Shown here one piece after another: positions 19,570-28,286 of a DNA stretch of 57,275 bases. The stretch's first letter is position 1. The number at the start of each line of letters is the position of its first letter. Under the pieces are notes generated by a model that did not search any database, was not told where the DNA came from, and saw only the letters and a program-made list of their open reading frames with translations. Where the stretch lies: the NCBI GenBank assembly GCA_005808665.1, contig SYLG01000060.1:1-57275 (forward strand), read 5' to 3'. A program made the translations under genes and the position numbers. The stretch is from Planctomycetia bacterium. Its GTDB lineage: Bacteria; Planctomycetota; Planctomycetia; Gemmatales; Gemmataceae.

Positions 19570-21084
19570 ATGTCTCAATCCACACGCAAACTGGTAAAAA
19601 AAATCGAAGACATTGTGTCTCAACCCAAAACCCATTGGTCCCCCATCCAGCAAAACATTGCCAACGATTACACTACTTTGGTGGGGGATTTGGCCGATCG
19701 GGCCAATGTGGTCGAGTTTCAATTTGTCCTGAAAGGAACAAACGAGGCAAAAATGGCTTTGCGCCATCCCACGGATCTGATGGAGGAATTGCGTCTCTTG
19801 CAGTTTCCCTCCCGAACCGTTTGGGAACGCCTCCTTTTGACCAGGGGCATCCATGCCAGGCCCCTACCCAACATCGAATCCCTGGCGCACCTGGTTCAGA
19901 AAATCAATCTTTCAACTTCGTCAAAATCCGGGGTAAGGGGAGCTTTTGGCGAACCCCCGGACCCTAATGAGCCACCACCTTTGGTTGAACCGGAAACGGG
20001 TGCCCAACGCAAAAGGAAAGGGGCGGGTTTTGAACCCCAGGAAAGTTCAACCGGGATCCGATTGTTTCCTTTGGTGTTGGGCATTTTCGCCGTTTGCGCC
20101 GGGCTTTTGGCTTTGGCAATCTTTGGCCCTGCCCTGATGAACAAGGATGATGGCGTAGCAAGGGGCAACCCCGACCCAATGGATCCGATTGAACTAATAG
20201 TAGCCCGGAAAGAAAAAGAAGGGGCCAATCCGGGCAACATTGGGGAAGAAAAGGCCGAAAAAGGCGACTTTAAGGAAGGCAATCAAGCCAAAAAAGAACC
20301 AGGTCCAGTAGCCAAATTGGATCCCATCCCGAAACCCAAAGATCCTGTCCCAATCAAACCTCCCGGGGTGCCTCCCATGGTTCCCATGGTGGAAAAGGAC
20401 AAGCCCATGGAAAAATTGAGGGAGATCCCTGTCGGTTCCATACAACTTCCAGAAATTGCCCAACTGGGAGCCATGTTGGACAAAAACGGAGCGATTGGTG
20501 CATCGGTTAAGCTCCAATTGTCCCTGGAGGGGGATTTGGCCAACAAAAAAGCCCTGGATGAATTTCTTGAATTTGTTCGGTCCGACCCCGGTTTGGTTGG
20601 CAAAAGGACGCTCACTTTGGCAGAGTTTTTAGGTATGAGCAGTTGGCAATCCCCCCTTGGTCGTGACACCTATAATCTCCTTAATCCCGAACGACTTTTT
20701 CGTTGTGCGAATTTGCCAGGTCCCAAGGGTGATGAAGAACTCGGCAACTGGCTTGCCTCGGCAATCCTTTCTCCCAATGCGTTCATGCTTGTGGATACCA
20801 AAAGAAAATTCATTCACCTAGAGACCCTGTTGGGCCTTGCCGCCAACGGCAAAATCATGGCGGACCTTGTCCAGTCCATCGATAAAAGGGTGGTTTCAGA
20901 ACGGGACTCCCTTACGGGCAATGCGCAAAAAATTTCTATCCGGTTTGAGGTCCTTTTACAACAAAAACGCGACTTGAAGGATAAAACGAATCTGGACTTT
21001 GCCCTTGATGTAAACAATGTTCGCAATGCACTTTCCAGGAGGACGAAAGCGTTGGGAATAAAGGTCATCAAAAAACCGACATGA
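19570..21084 (+). CDS. Single-pass membrane protein with shared N-terminal adaptor-like domain
   Basis: 504 residues, no named family. Residues about 8-110 form a helical domain that is visibly homologous to the N-terminus of the next gene's product: MALRHPTDLMEELRLLQFP here versus the matching LARTAPDLLDELTLLEFP there, with a following W-E and a Pro-x-Pro-Asn turn. A transmembrane segment lies at about 166-188 (LVLGIFAVCAGLLALAIFGPA). A long Lys/Glu/Pro-rich disordered linker (about 195-275) leads to a C-terminal domain (about 290-504) with no motif I recognise. The soluble N-domain is probably cytosolic. The gene follows the GAP1 gene by 12 bp and overlaps the next by ATGA, so it is part of one transcript. 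Confidence 0.7.
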   Translation: MSQSTRKLVKKIEDIVSQPKTHWSPIQQNIANDYTTLVGDLADRANVVEFQFVLKGTNEAKMALRHPTDLMEELRLLQFPSRTVWERLLLTRGIHARPLPNIESLAHLVQKINLSTSSKSGVRGAFGEPPDPNEPPPLVEPETGAQRKRKGAGFEPQESSTGIRLFPLVLGIFAVCAGLLALAIFGPALMNKDDGVARGNPDPMDPIELIVARKEKEGANPGNIGEEKAEKGDFKEGNQAKKEPGPVAKLDPIPKPKDPVPIKPPGVPPMVPMVEKDKPMEKLREIPVGSIQLPEIAQLGAMLDKNGAIGASVKLQLSLEGDLANKKALDEFLEFVRSDPGLVGKRTLTLAEFLGMSSWQSPLGRDTYNLLNPERLFRCANLPGPKGDEELGNWLASAILSPNAFMLVDTKRKFIHLETLLGLAANGKIMADLVQSIDKRVVSERDSLTGNAQKISIRFEVLLQQKRDLKDKTNLDFALDVNNVRNALSRRTKALGIKVIKKPT

Positions 21085-22220
21085 GTAAACTTGCCCGATT
21101 AACTGGGGAAATCCAAGCGGCCCTTTCCACGGGGACCCTTTCCGCAACACCGGAAATCGAGAATTTGGCCAGGGAATATGCGGACGAATGCCGCAAAGTG
21201 GTGGATCGCCTGGACCGTTGCGATGAGTTTCTGTCCCGCGGGTTGATTGCCGAATCCATAATGCTTGCCAGGACGGCACCTGACCTCCTTGATGAATTGA
21301 CCCTTCTGGAATTTCCCAGGAAAGACACCTGGGAACAAATGATGGACCTTCATCAGCTCACCATGCCACCCGAGGTGCCAAACCTCAAAGCGGTTAGTCT
21401 TAATCGGGCCTATAGTGAACACCACATTCTCTGTGACATTTTGGGAAGGTGGAGGTTGCTGAACCTTGGCCAAGCCCCCCCGGTAAGACGACTTTCGGTT
21501 CTGAGGCAACTCCAGCGGCTAGCTCCCAATAACCTTGCCTTTCAGGATAACCTTGGGGAATTGGAGGACCAAAGGGTTGAAGAGATGCTTGGGGAGGCCC
21601 GGACAGCTTCCCTGGAAGGGGACCATTTGGCCCTTCGTGATTTGATAACCGAACTGGACAAACCGGAAAACTGGACCAACGACCCCAATGAGGATATTGC
21701 CCGTGAGATTCGTGAACTGGGACACGCCTCCATTGGACAAATCGGCCGCAAGGAAGCCCAGGTGATTCTTCGGCAAATCCTCGATGGATTCAACCAGAAG
21801 GCCGAATCCCGCGTACTGAAGCTATGGGCAGAGTTCCAGGAAAAATGTGCGGAGGCCGGTATTCCTCCCAGCGATGAAATGTTCCGGGTATTGCAAAAGG
21901 TTCGTATTTGGCTAATTGAGGTACAAAACAGGCGTGAAAAAATCATGCAAAGCGAGAGGGCACAGGAACAAATACGGCTGGTTTTGAGGGACAAATCATC
22001 CACCGAAAGCGAGCTTCTCAAGCTTCAGGATAATTACAACCGCCACGAGGGAACAACCTGTCCCATGGACCCAACCCTTGCCCAGGAGTTGGATATCCGG
22101 ATTGAACGCTTCCAGCGAAGGGACAAATCCCGTGAAATGCTCATCATGGCAGGGGCTTTTATCATTGGTGCCTTGATTATCGTTATTTTCCTGGTGATCA
22201 TTATTAAAAGGTCCCGCTAA
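21081..22220 (+). CDS. Tail-anchored helical protein with shared N-terminal adaptor-like domain
   Basis: 379 residues. Residues about 5-110 are homologous to the N-terminal domain of the preceding product. The middle (about 115-345) is strongly helical and charged, with LRQLQRLAPNN and repeated LRDLI/EIREL-type segments suggestive of helical repeats or coiled coil. A single very hydrophobic segment closes the protein (about 350-375, GAFIIGALIIVIFLVIII followed by KRSR), so it is a C-tail-anchored membrane protein facing the cytosol. The start is in an ATGA overlap with the previous stop. Shared domains in neighbouring products suggest homotypic assembly at the membrane; that is inference. Confidence 0.7.
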   Translation: MSKLARLTGEIQAALSTGTLSATPEIENLAREYADECRKVVDRLDRCDEFLSRGLIAESIMLARTAPDLLDELTLLEFPRKDTWEQMMDLHQLTMPPEVPNLKAVSLNRAYSEHHILCDILGRWRLLNLGQAPPVRRLSVLRQLQRLAPNNLAFQDNLGELEDQRVEEMLGEARTASLEGDHLALRDLITELDKPENWTNDPNEDIAREIRELGHASIGQIGRKEAQVILRQILDGFNQKAESRVLKLWAEFQEKCAEAGIPPSDEMFRVLQKVRIWLIEVQNRREKIMQSERAQEQIRLVLRDKSSTESELLKLQDNYNRHEGTTCPMDPTLAQELDIRIERFQRRDKSREMLIMAGAFIIGALIIVIFLVIIIKRSR

Positions 22221-22231
22221 GGAGCCCTTGC

Positions 22232-23266
22232 TTGACCGATTTGATCTATTACAAACATGATGGCCGCATTCACGGACCCCTTGCGATCGCAAAGATTCGC
22301 AAAATTGTCGAACTTGGCCAATTCAATCCAACCGACCAATGGAGCAAAGATGGGATGGTTTGGCAATCCATCAACTCCCTTGCTGGAGCCCCGGAAGAAA
22401 AAGTTCCTTTTTCCATCCACCCCGAACCGGGGCGATTTGAACCATTGCCCGAGAAAATCAAGGCTTTGGATCCGATTCCCTTGATTCAAAAACGACCTAT
22501 CAAGGACTTTGGAATTAAACTTGGGGGGGGGCTAATAGCCTTTTTTTTACTAATTCTTGTTGGATTCTTTTTTTTACGAAGCAAACCGGTGGTGGAACCG
22601 CAAGGTAGGGAGAACCCGGACCAGGGTGGTCAAATCCCCGGGGCAGGGGCGAACAATCTTCCTGCCAAAGGGGCCGGGCCTCTCAACAGGAAAGAGCTCC
22701 TTGAAAAGCATGGAAAATCGGTTGCCCTTGTCCGGCGAATTACTGACAAGGGTGAGGTTGTGGGTTCGGGATTCCTCTTTAATTGGGGATATTTGATGAC
22801 CACTTTGGAGGTGGCTGGGGAGGATCGTGGTATCCTGATTTCCGTCACTTTTCCAGAGGGAAATGGAGATGAACGAGGTCCCCATCAGGCCAGAATCCAC
22901 CACCTGGACCAGGGCCTGGCCATCCTTCGTCTGGATGCCCCCCAGGGACCGATTCCCTTTTCCGGTGAGGGGTTGCTGAAAGCCAATGAGGATTTGGTTT
23001 TATTGGCAAGTCCCGGGTTTTCCGATCCCAAAACTCCCTTGGCCATTGAAGCAACCAATGCCAGCTATGTTACCACTACCCAGAAAAAAGAGCTGGAATA
23101 TCATCGGGTTGGGGGAAAAACCAAACCTGCCAAAGCTGGGGCGCCGGTTTTCAATGGCAAGGGGACGATTGTGGGTATGGTAGCGTCTCCCATTCCGGCA
23201 AATGATCCGCTCTGTATTACCTCTAAACAGATCCTTAAAATTCTGAAGGATGTCAACCTGCCATGA
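22232..23266 (+). CDS. GYF_2-TM-trypsin-fold pseudoprotease
   Basis: 344 residues from a TTG start with AAGGAG 8 bases upstream. Residues 5-52 are a GYF_2 (DUF4339) domain: YYKHDGRIHGPLAIAKI, then GQFNPTDQWSKDGMVWQSI. A transmembrane helix lies at about 93-116 (GGGLIAFFLLILVGFFFL). Residues about 150-344 have the trypsin-like/HtrA fold pattern: GSGFLFNWGYLMTTLEVA, DQGLAILRLD, NEDLVLLASPGF, AGAPVFNGKGTIVGMV. All three catalytic positions look changed: His to Glu in TTLEV, Asp to Gly in DQGLA, and Ser to Ala in KAGAPV. It is therefore predicted to be inactive, perhaps a peptide- or partner-binding module. The GYF_2 domain faces the cytosol if the protein is N-in. Confidence 0.78.
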   Translation: MTDLIYYKHDGRIHGPLAIAKIRKIVELGQFNPTDQWSKDGMVWQSINSLAGAPEEKVPFSIHPEPGRFEPLPEKIKALDPIPLIQKRPIKDFGIKLGGGLIAFFLLILVGFFFLRSKPVVEPQGRENPDQGGQIPGAGANNLPAKGAGPLNRKELLEKHGKSVALVRRITDKGEVVGSGFLFNWGYLMTTLEVAGEDRGILISVTFPEGNGDERGPHQARIHHLDQGLAILRLDAPQGPIPFSGEGLLKANEDLVLLASPGFSDPKTPLAIEATNASYVTTTQKKELEYHRVGGKTKPAKAGAPVFNGKGTIVGMVASPIPANDPLCITSKQILKILKDVNLP

Positions 23267-23317
23267 GGAACCCGGTTTATTGTGGTTATTTGCCAGATCC
23301 TGTTGCCGGTGCATGGC

Positions 23318-24358
23318 ATGACAGATAACCCTTCCCATTGGTTCTTGCGGGCCGCAGGTCGGATCACCGGCCCCTATACCCGTAGCGACCTGGTTGATTT
23401 AAGGCAGCTTTCAAGGTTCATGCCCTTTCACGAGCTTTCGCCCAACAAGGTTATCTGGAAACCGGGGATAGACCTGTTTCCGGAATTGTTCGGACAAGCG
23501 ATATCCGTCCCATTGGACCAATACCAGCCAGCAAAAAATTCCCCTCAGGATAAAGCCATTTCCGGGCAGAATCCGGCCCCGGAAACGGAATACCTCTTCC
23601 TTGACGGAAATGGGAACCAAATGGGGCCGGTTCCCGAATCCCAATTGAGAAACCTCATTCAATCGGGTGAAATCGCATCATCCACCCGAATCTGGACCTC
23701 AGGAATGGCCGTCTGGGTGGATGCGGAATCTCACTTTGGAATCATCCGGAAACCGCCAAAGCGTATCTCGCGACCCGCCAAGGAAACCGCTTTTTTTGAC
23801 CCTGCCATGGGTCCCCGTGCCCAACATGGCTTATTCCTGTTGGGTATCGGACTTTGTCTGCCCCCGCTTTATCCCCTGATCGGTCCCTGGGGTCTGGGAA
23901 CCCTGATGGGGCTAGGGGGTTCCTCAAAGGGTATTGCCCGATTCGCTCTCTTGTTTTTGCTGATTGCCACCATGGTATTTTTTTTCACTGTGGGAGGCTA
24001 TTTCCTTTGCCAATACCTGGAAAAAGAACTGCTATCCGAACAAATTCGGCGGGGTGGATTTGCAGGAACGACTTTCCTGTTCAGTATTCACATTCATACC
24101 TTGCTGGTTTTACTTTCCCAAATGGCTCGTGGGACAGGAGTGCTCCTTTGGGCCCAGGTAGGGGCTGTAATGCAAATGATTCAAGGTATTGCGGATCTTT
24201 TTTGGGTAACCTTTTTTATTGTCACCATGTTTTCCGAAAGCCGTTCCTATTTTGCACCTTTGCTCATTTTGGCAGCGTTCTTTTCCTTAATCACACTGGT
24301 AGGCATGATCATGGCAGCTTTTGGAGTCAGGCAATCGCTTCCCGGCCTAAAAGCTTAA
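23318..24358 (+). CDS. Double GYF_2-domain multi-pass membrane protein
   Basis: About 346 residues. Two tandem GYF_2 (DUF4339) domains: HWFLRAAGRITGPYTRSDL to LFPELFG (about 6-60), and YLFLDGNGNQMGPVPESQL to AVWVDAES (about 90-140). Four or five hydrophobic spans follow: around HGLFLLGIGLCLPPLYPLI, FALLFLLIATMVFFFTVGGY, TTFLFSIHIHTLLVLL, DLFWVTFFIVTMF and LLILAAFFSLITLVGMIMA. GYF_2 domains are proposed to bind proline-rich peptides, and several partners in this operon carry Pro-rich linkers. It is the last gene of the operon. The frame also opens at a GTG (23282) after TGAGGA; I chose the ATG because it starts MTD like the previous gene. Confidence 0.7.
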   Translation: MTDNPSHWFLRAAGRITGPYTRSDLVDLRQLSRFMPFHELSPNKVIWKPGIDLFPELFGQAISVPLDQYQPAKNSPQDKAISGQNPAPETEYLFLDGNGNQMGPVPESQLRNLIQSGEIASSTRIWTSGMAVWVDAESHFGIIRKPPKRISRPAKETAFFDPAMGPRAQHGLFLLGIGLCLPPLYPLIGPWGLGTLMGLGGSSKGIARFALLFLLIATMVFFFTVGGYFLCQYLEKELLSEQIRRGGFAGTTFLFSIHIHTLLVLLSQMARGTGVLLWAQVGAVMQMIQGIADLFWVTFFIVTMFSESRSYFAPLLILAAFFSLITLVGMIMAAFGVRQSLPGLKA

Positions 24359-24401
24359 TCCCCAGACTGGAAAAGGCCCCTAACCAACCCTTTGGGTAAT
24401 C

Positions 24402-24989
24402 CTAAAGAATGCCCTTGGTTGAAGGAATACCTTTTACCCGGGGATCGCTTTCTACTGCTTGCCGCAACGCCCTGCCAGTGGCCTTGAAAAGGGCTTCAAC
24501 CAAATGGTGGGAGTTTGTGCCATAGACAGGATCAAGGTGCAGGTTGAAGAGGCCAGCGGAGGAAAATCCGCGGAAAAATTCCTCTGCCAGTTCTGCCGGG
24601 AATTGGCCAATCATCACTTGGGGAAGTTGGCCCCTAAACACCAAAAAGGGACGCCCCGACAGGTCAATGGCAGCCGAGGCCAAACTCTCATCCATGGGAA
24701 CCACCGCATGGCCATAGCGACGAATACCAGCCTTGTCCCCAAGTGCCAAAACGAGAGCTTTCCCCAACGCAATCCCTGTGTCTTCTACCGTGTGGTGGGC
24801 ATCAATATGAATGTCACCATCCACCAAAAGCTCAATGTCCAGGAGCGAATGTTTCGCAAATAGGGTCAACATATGGTCGAAAAAACCCACCCCCGTGCGA
24901 ATGCTTCCAAGGCCCGACCCATCGAGGTTAATCGATAGTTGGATTTTGGTTTCGAGAGTGTTTCGTTCGATCTTTGCTGTACGGTTCAT
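24402..24989 (-). CDS. hisB: Imidazoleglycerol-phosphate dehydratase
   Basis: 195 residues, the monofunctional length. Metal-binding histidine motifs are all present: GVGFFDHML, the HIDAHHTVEDTGIALG duplicate, RYGHAVVPMDE, and GTNSHHLVEALFKA. It dehydrates imidazoleglycerol-phosphate to imidazoleacetol-phosphate in histidine synthesis. There is no fused phosphatase domain, so histidinol-phosphatase must be encoded elsewhere. It ends the leftward hisD-hisC-hisB arm and is convergent with the GYF_2 gene, with only 43 bp between stops and no obvious terminator. Confidence 0.95.
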   Translation of the reverse strand: MNRTAKIERNTLETKIQLSINLDGSGLGSIRTGVGFFDHMLTLFAKHSLLDIELLVDGDIHIDAHHTVEDTGIALGKALVLALGDKAGIRRYGHAVVPMDESLASAAIDLSGRPFLVFRGQLPQVMIGQFPAELAEEFFRGFSSAGLFNLHLDPVYGTNSHHLVEALFKATGRALRQAVESDPRVKGIPSTKGIL

Positions 24990-25018
24990 GAAGGATTTCC
25001 GGTGGGGTTATCTGGGTT

Positions 25019-26119
25019 TCAGACGAGTTTTGTCATGACATCAAACAGGTGATCCATTTCGGCATCGGTACCAATGGAAATCCTTAGTCCCGATCGCCAT
25101 GCGGGATAATGGATCAACCGGACAAGGATATTCGCTTCCCGGAGTCCCTGGAAAAGAGTGGTTGGGTCGTGGGTGACATGGTCACACCAGAGAAAGTTGG
25201 CATGGCTTGGGATGACAGAAAAGCCAAGCCTGTCGAGTTTCGGAATGGCAGCCTGCCGGGTGGCAATAATTTTTGCTTTAATCGATTCAAAATAGGCTTG
25301 ATCGCCAATCGCAGCCGTTGCCGCCGCTAGGGCCACCGCATCGCAATTGTAGCTGTCTTTGACTTTGACCATTTCTTCAATGAGGGTCTCATCCGCCAGG
25401 GCAAATCCAAATCGAATACCGGCAAGGGAATAGCTTTTGCTAAGCGTCCTGGAAACAATCACAGGGGCGGGAAGGGTATGCTGTTCCTTGACCAGGCCAA
25501 TGGCGTTTTCGGGAGCGAAGTCGGCATAGGCTTCGTCAAATACTACCGGAACCCGCACAAGCCGCACGAAATCCGCCATGGCAAGGGAACCGACCTGTGT
25601 TCCCGACGGAGAGTTGGGGTTGGCAAGGCAAATCAGGTTGGGCTTTGGCCCTTCCCATCGCTCGGGCAGCTCCCAGCCGTTTCCCGCAAAAGAAAAGCGA
25701 TGAAATAGGGCCCCCTGCAACTGGGCCAGGGTTTCATATAAAAGATAACTCGGATAGGGAGACGATACAATCCCACCCTGGGGAACAAAGGTCCTGGTCA
25801 ATATGGTCAGGATATCATCGGAACCGTTGCCACAGAGGATATTGGTGGGCTTGACCCCATACACCTTGGCAGCCGCCTCCCGGAAGCTGTTTCCCATCGG
25901 ATCAGGATATTTGCGAAGTCTTTCATCATTGGCGGCCTCCCGGATTGCTTCAAGCACCTTGGGAGAGGGTCCATAGGGGTTTTCGTTGGTATTTAATTTG
26001 AGGACCTTGCCACTCTGGGGTTGCTCGCCTGGAACATAACCCTTCATGCCCAAAATATCACCTCGCACAAACCGGGCAAGGTCAGGAGGCAAAGCATTAT
26101 TTGTTTTGGAATCGCTCAT
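25019..26119 (-). CDS. hisC: Histidinol-phosphate aminotransferase
   Basis: 366 residues of a class I/II PLP aminotransferase. It has LNTNENPYGPSPKV at the N-terminus, the CGNGSDDIL glycine motif, ANPNSPSGTQV (Asn binding PLP), VFDEAYADF (Asp on the pyridine N), the PLP-lysine in SRTLSKSYSLAGIRFG, and the C-terminal Arg in SGLRISIGT. It converts imidazoleacetol-phosphate to histidinol-phosphate with glutamate. The start ATG overlaps the hisD stop (ATGA), giving translational coupling. Confidence 0.95.
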   Translation of the reverse strand: MSDSKTNNALPPDLARFVRGDILGMKGYVPGEQPQSGKVLKLNTNENPYGPSPKVLEAIREAANDERLRKYPDPMGNSFREAAAKVYGVKPTNILCGNGSDDILTILTRTFVPQGGIVSSPYPSYLLYETLAQLQGALFHRFSFAGNGWELPERWEGPKPNLICLANPNSPSGTQVGSLAMADFVRLVRVPVVFDEAYADFAPENAIGLVKEQHTLPAPVIVSRTLSKSYSLAGIRFGFALADETLIEEMVKVKDSYNCDAVALAAATAAIGDQAYFESIKAKIIATRQAAIPKLDRLGFSVIPSHANFLWCDHVTHDPTTLFQGLREANILVRLIHYPAWRSGLRISIGTDAEMDHLFDVMTKLV

Positions 26120-27555
26120 TTCAAGGCTTGTTTTGTCTTGTGAATTGGACGGGAAAGGCGCAAGGTGACCGACCTGGCATGAGCCGTTAGTCCTTCTTCC
26201 TTGGCCAGCTCAACCACCAGCGGGGCGATCTTTTCCAGGGCCCCTTCAGGATAACTTATTATGCTGGTGCGTTTGAGAAAGTCGATCGCTGCCAAGCCAC
26301 TGGCATGGCGACCTGTCCCTCCGGTGGGAAGGACATGACTGGGCCCGGCGGCATAATCACCCAATGCCACTGGAGAATAGTGACCCAAAAAAATAGCCCC
26401 AGCGTTGGAAATGCGGTCTCCAAGCCTTTTCGCATCGTCGCTTGAAATCTGGAGGTGTTCCGGGGCAAAACTGTTGGTGATTTCGATGGCTTCATCCTCG
26501 CTTCGAGCCAGCACAAAGGCACCAAATTGCTCAATACAAGCCCTGGCCAGATCTCCCCTTTCGATGTTTTTCAACTGGCCAAGAAGCTCCCTGGCAACAT
26601 TTTCCCATACAGATTCTTCCCAAGTGACAAGAATGGCGGACCCTGGAGAATGCTCCGCCTGTGCCAACATTTCCATGGCTACCCAATCCGGACGGGCACT
26701 ATTATCCGCCAAAACAATCACCTCGCTGGGTCCAGCAATGCAATCTATTTTGACCTTCCCATAAACGCATTTTTTTGCAAGAGCGACAAACTGGTTGCCT
26801 GGTCCAACGATCATGTCCACAGGCTTTCCCAAACACCCATAGGCCAGGCCGGCAATGGATTGGGCACCTCCCACACGATAAACCTCCGTAATCCCCAATT
26901 CATGGCAGACAGCCAGCATGGTTTGGTTGTTGGCGCCCCCTCCCGTGGGGGGCATTACCACAACGATTTCCTCAACCCCTGCCGCCTGGGCGGGAACCAC
27001 TGTCATCAAAAGGGTCGAGGGATAGGCCGCTGCACCTCCAGGAATATGGACGCCTACTCGTTGGATGGGTGTGTGCCTTAAGGTTAAGGCACTTCCATCG
27101 GGCCGCAAAAGGGTGGGATCCACGGGCAAACAGAGTTTTTGAAACTCAAGGATATTGGCTCGGATTTTGCCGACAATACCAAGAAGCTCAGGCGATACTT
27201 CAGCATGAGCTTTGGCCAAATCGGCAGGATCCACCCGGACGGTTTTTGGGCAGAGACGGACCCCATCGAACTGTTCCGTGTAGTGCAGGACTTTTTCGAG
27301 GCCAAAAGCCATAACATCTGCACAAACCCGGTCAACGACCTGTTGAACCGAAAGGGATTCGCCAAAAACCCGTTGGGTAAGGGCGTGGCTTTTGAGAGAG
27401 ATAACCTGCCCTTGTGAACTCAACAGCTGACGCAATCCTGCCAGTGCCTGGAAACCTTTTTCGGCAGAACACCGAATCCTTCGCAAACTCGCTAAACCAG
27501 CGTCCGACATGGCCAACACATCCCTTTTTCCATTCCAAAGGGGCATTGTACCCAT
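26116..27555 (-). CDS. hisD: Histidinol dehydrogenase
   Basis: 479 residues, slightly longer than the usual 430-440 because of an N-terminal extension of about 40 residues. Motifs: VHIPGGAAAYPSTLLM, VGPGNQFVALAKKCV, DCIAGPSEVIVLAD, the zinc-site segment AQAEHSPGSA, FAPEHLQI, and GPSHVLPTGG. It oxidises histidinol to histidine in two NAD-dependent steps. The start at 27555 has GAGG 6 bases upstream; an internal ATG at 27510 is also possible. It is the first gene of the leftward his arm. Confidence 0.95.
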   Translation of the reverse strand: MGTMPLWNGKRDVLAMSDAGLASLRRIRCSAEKGFQALAGLRQLLSSQGQVISLKSHALTQRVFGESLSVQQVVDRVCADVMAFGLEKVLHYTEQFDGVRLCPKTVRVDPADLAKAHAEVSPELLGIVGKIRANILEFQKLCLPVDPTLLRPDGSALTLRHTPIQRVGVHIPGGAAAYPSTLLMTVVPAQAAGVEEIVVVMPPTGGGANNQTMLAVCHELGITEVYRVGGAQSIAGLAYGCLGKPVDMIVGPGNQFVALAKKCVYGKVKIDCIAGPSEVIVLADNSARPDWVAMEMLAQAEHSPGSAILVTWEESVWENVARELLGQLKNIERGDLARACIEQFGAFVLARSEDEAIEITNSFAPEHLQISSDDAKRLGDRISNAGAIFLGHYSPVALGDYAAGPSHVLPTGGTGRHASGLAAIDFLKRTSIISYPEGALEKIAPLVVELAKEEGLTAHARSVTLRLSRPIHKTKQALK

Positions 27556-27739
27556 TCAAGCCTCGTTTTCTCAACATCCAATGGGGGGAAGACGGAACCG
27601 GATTGGCCTTGGGGTTAGGTTTGGGAACCTTCTGAGGGTAAAACCGGGGCGTTTGGACCGTCAAAGGCCCTAAACAGGGGACAGGGGACTGGCCTAACCT
27701 CCCCTCAATCGGGAAGATAACCTATCTGGAGTAAGCAGC

Positions 27740-28252
27740 ATGGACCTAATGAAATATCTTCGGGAGGTACCCGATTTTCCCAAGCCAGGGATCATGTTCA
27801 AGGACATTACTCCCCTTTTGGCCAATCCGGAAGTGTTGGCAGAGACCATCCGTCGCCTCATTGAAATCGCCAGTTCATTGGAATTTGACGCCATTCTTGC
27901 TGCCGAATCCAGGGGTTTTCTCTTTGGGGCACCCATGGCCCTTGTCATGAAAAAGCCGTTGATCCCCCTTCGTAAGCCGGGCAAGCTTCCCTGGAAAACC
28001 GTAAACCAAAAATACGATCTGGAATACGGCAGTGCCGAGTTACAAATGCACCATGATGCCCTCCAACCCGGCCAGAAGGCCTTGTTGGTGGATGATGTCC
28101 TTGCCACGGGGGGTACCATGAGGGCTGCGGATGATCTGGTCCGCCAGGTTGGGGCAACCTCGGTTGGTGCGCTTTTTATTCTGGAGCTTGGGTTCCTTGG
28201 GGGCAAGAAAAACCTCCTCCCTGTTCCGACCTATAGCCTTATTACAATTTAA
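27740..28252 (+). CDS. apt: Adenine phosphoribosyltransferase
   Basis: 170 residues. It begins [21 protein letters not shown], has [12 protein letters not shown] and the type-I PRTase flexible-loop region [13 protein letters not shown], and the PRPP-binding motif [13 protein letters not shown]. It salvages adenine to AMP using PRPP. It stands first in the rightward arm with hisI and hisG, an arrangement that joins two PRPP- and adenylate-related pathways. GGAG precedes the ATG by 8 bases. Confidence 0.95.
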   Translation: MDLMKYLREVPDFPKPGIMFKDITPLLANPEVLAETIRRLIEIASSLEFDAILAAESRGFLFGAPMALVMKKPLIPLRKPGKLPWKTVNQKYDLEYGSAELQMHHDALQPGQKALLVDDVLATGGTMRAADDLVRQVGATSVGALFILELGFLGGKKNLLPVPTYSLITI

Positions 28253-28286
28253 CCCGGCCAACTATAGGACCCTTTTGACAATATCC

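Noticed and set aside
28274-28279. TTGACA upstream of hisI as a promoter
   Set aside because: The matching -10 would fall inside the hisI coding region, and the gene is well placed in the apt-hisI-hisG transcript.
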